A stretch of DNA of 6,004 bases from Anaerolineales bacterium (GTDB lineage Bacteria > Chloroflexota > Anaerolineae > Anaerolineales > E44-bin32). The translations under genes and the position numbers were made by a program. This document shows positions 5,957 through 6,004 of the stretch, piece by piece. Every line of letters starts with the position of its first letter. Position 1 is the stretch's first letter. Under the pieces are notes generated by a model, which made no database searches, was not told the DNA's origin, and saw nothing but the letters and a program-made list of their open reading frames with translations. The stretch lies in the NCBI GenBank assembly GCA_023250385.1, contig JAHFAU010000110.1:1-6004 (forward strand), given 5' to 3'.

Positions 5957-5964
5957 AAAGGTGG
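5957..5964 (+). promoter_or_regulatory. Ribosome binding site of the gene starting at 5968
   Basis: AAAGGTGG differs at one base from AAAGGAGG and ends three bases before the ATG at 5968. The spacing is a little short but workable, and it supports the ATG as a true start. Confidence 0.5.
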
Positions 5965-5967
5965 GGT

Positions 5968-6004
5968 ATGGATTCGATACCACCCGATCAGCTGTTGGAT
6001 TTTG
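5968..6004 (+). CDS. Start of an unidentified gene (partial, cut by the right edge)
   Basis: Twelve codons are visible, reading MDSIPPDQLLDF. The frame is supported by the Shine-Dalgarno-like AAAGGTGG and a CATAAT box upstream. It follows murJ after an 89-base gap in the same direction. There is too little sequence to assign a family; the N-terminus looks soluble, with no signal peptide in what is visible. Confidence 0.55.
   Translation, partial: MDSIPPDQLLDF

Overview
The window is GC-rich, with tightly packed genes, Pro/Thr-rich 'TPTP'-type linkers in two secreted or anchored proteins, and a two-domain copper nitrite reductase of the AniA-like class. Together these suggest a member of the Chloroflexota (Anaerolineae-like) from a nitrogen-cycling or metagenomic source. 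This assignment is inference from protein style; no marker gene is present.

Layout. Positions 1-526 (minus strand) hold the N-terminal part of an exported LysM protein with an SdrD-B-like repeat; it runs off the left edge. Positions 527-731 are a divergent intergenic region with a perfect TATAAT on the minus strand, a CRP/FNR-type palindrome at 616-631, and a good promoter and strong ribosome binding site for the rightward gene. Four complete plus-strand genes follow: nirK (732-1853), ctaA (1896-2897), a membrane-anchored C39-type papain-like protein with TPR-like repeats (2894-4210), and murJ (4316-5878). A further gene begins at 5968 and is cut by the right edge.

How they fit together. NirK reduces nitrite to NO outside the cytoplasmic membrane. 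CtaA converts heme O to heme A for aa3-type oxidases. A 42-nt gap between nirK and ctaA and a 4-nt ctaA/C39 overlap suggest one transcript, so nitrite respiration and maturation of an oxygen-respiration cofactor may be co-expressed. A 12-bp hairpin with the proposed ctaA start codon in its loop could set the ratio between the two. murJ encodes the lipid II flippase for peptidoglycan synthesis. It is 105 nt downstream, lacks a visible Shine-Dalgarno sequence, and may be a separate unit.

No tRNA, rRNA, CRISPR array, insertion sequence or phage gene was seen. The most notable points are the CRP/FNR-like operator at nirK, the hairpin over the ctaA start, the nirK-ctaA linkage, and the uncharacterised C39-TPR protein.
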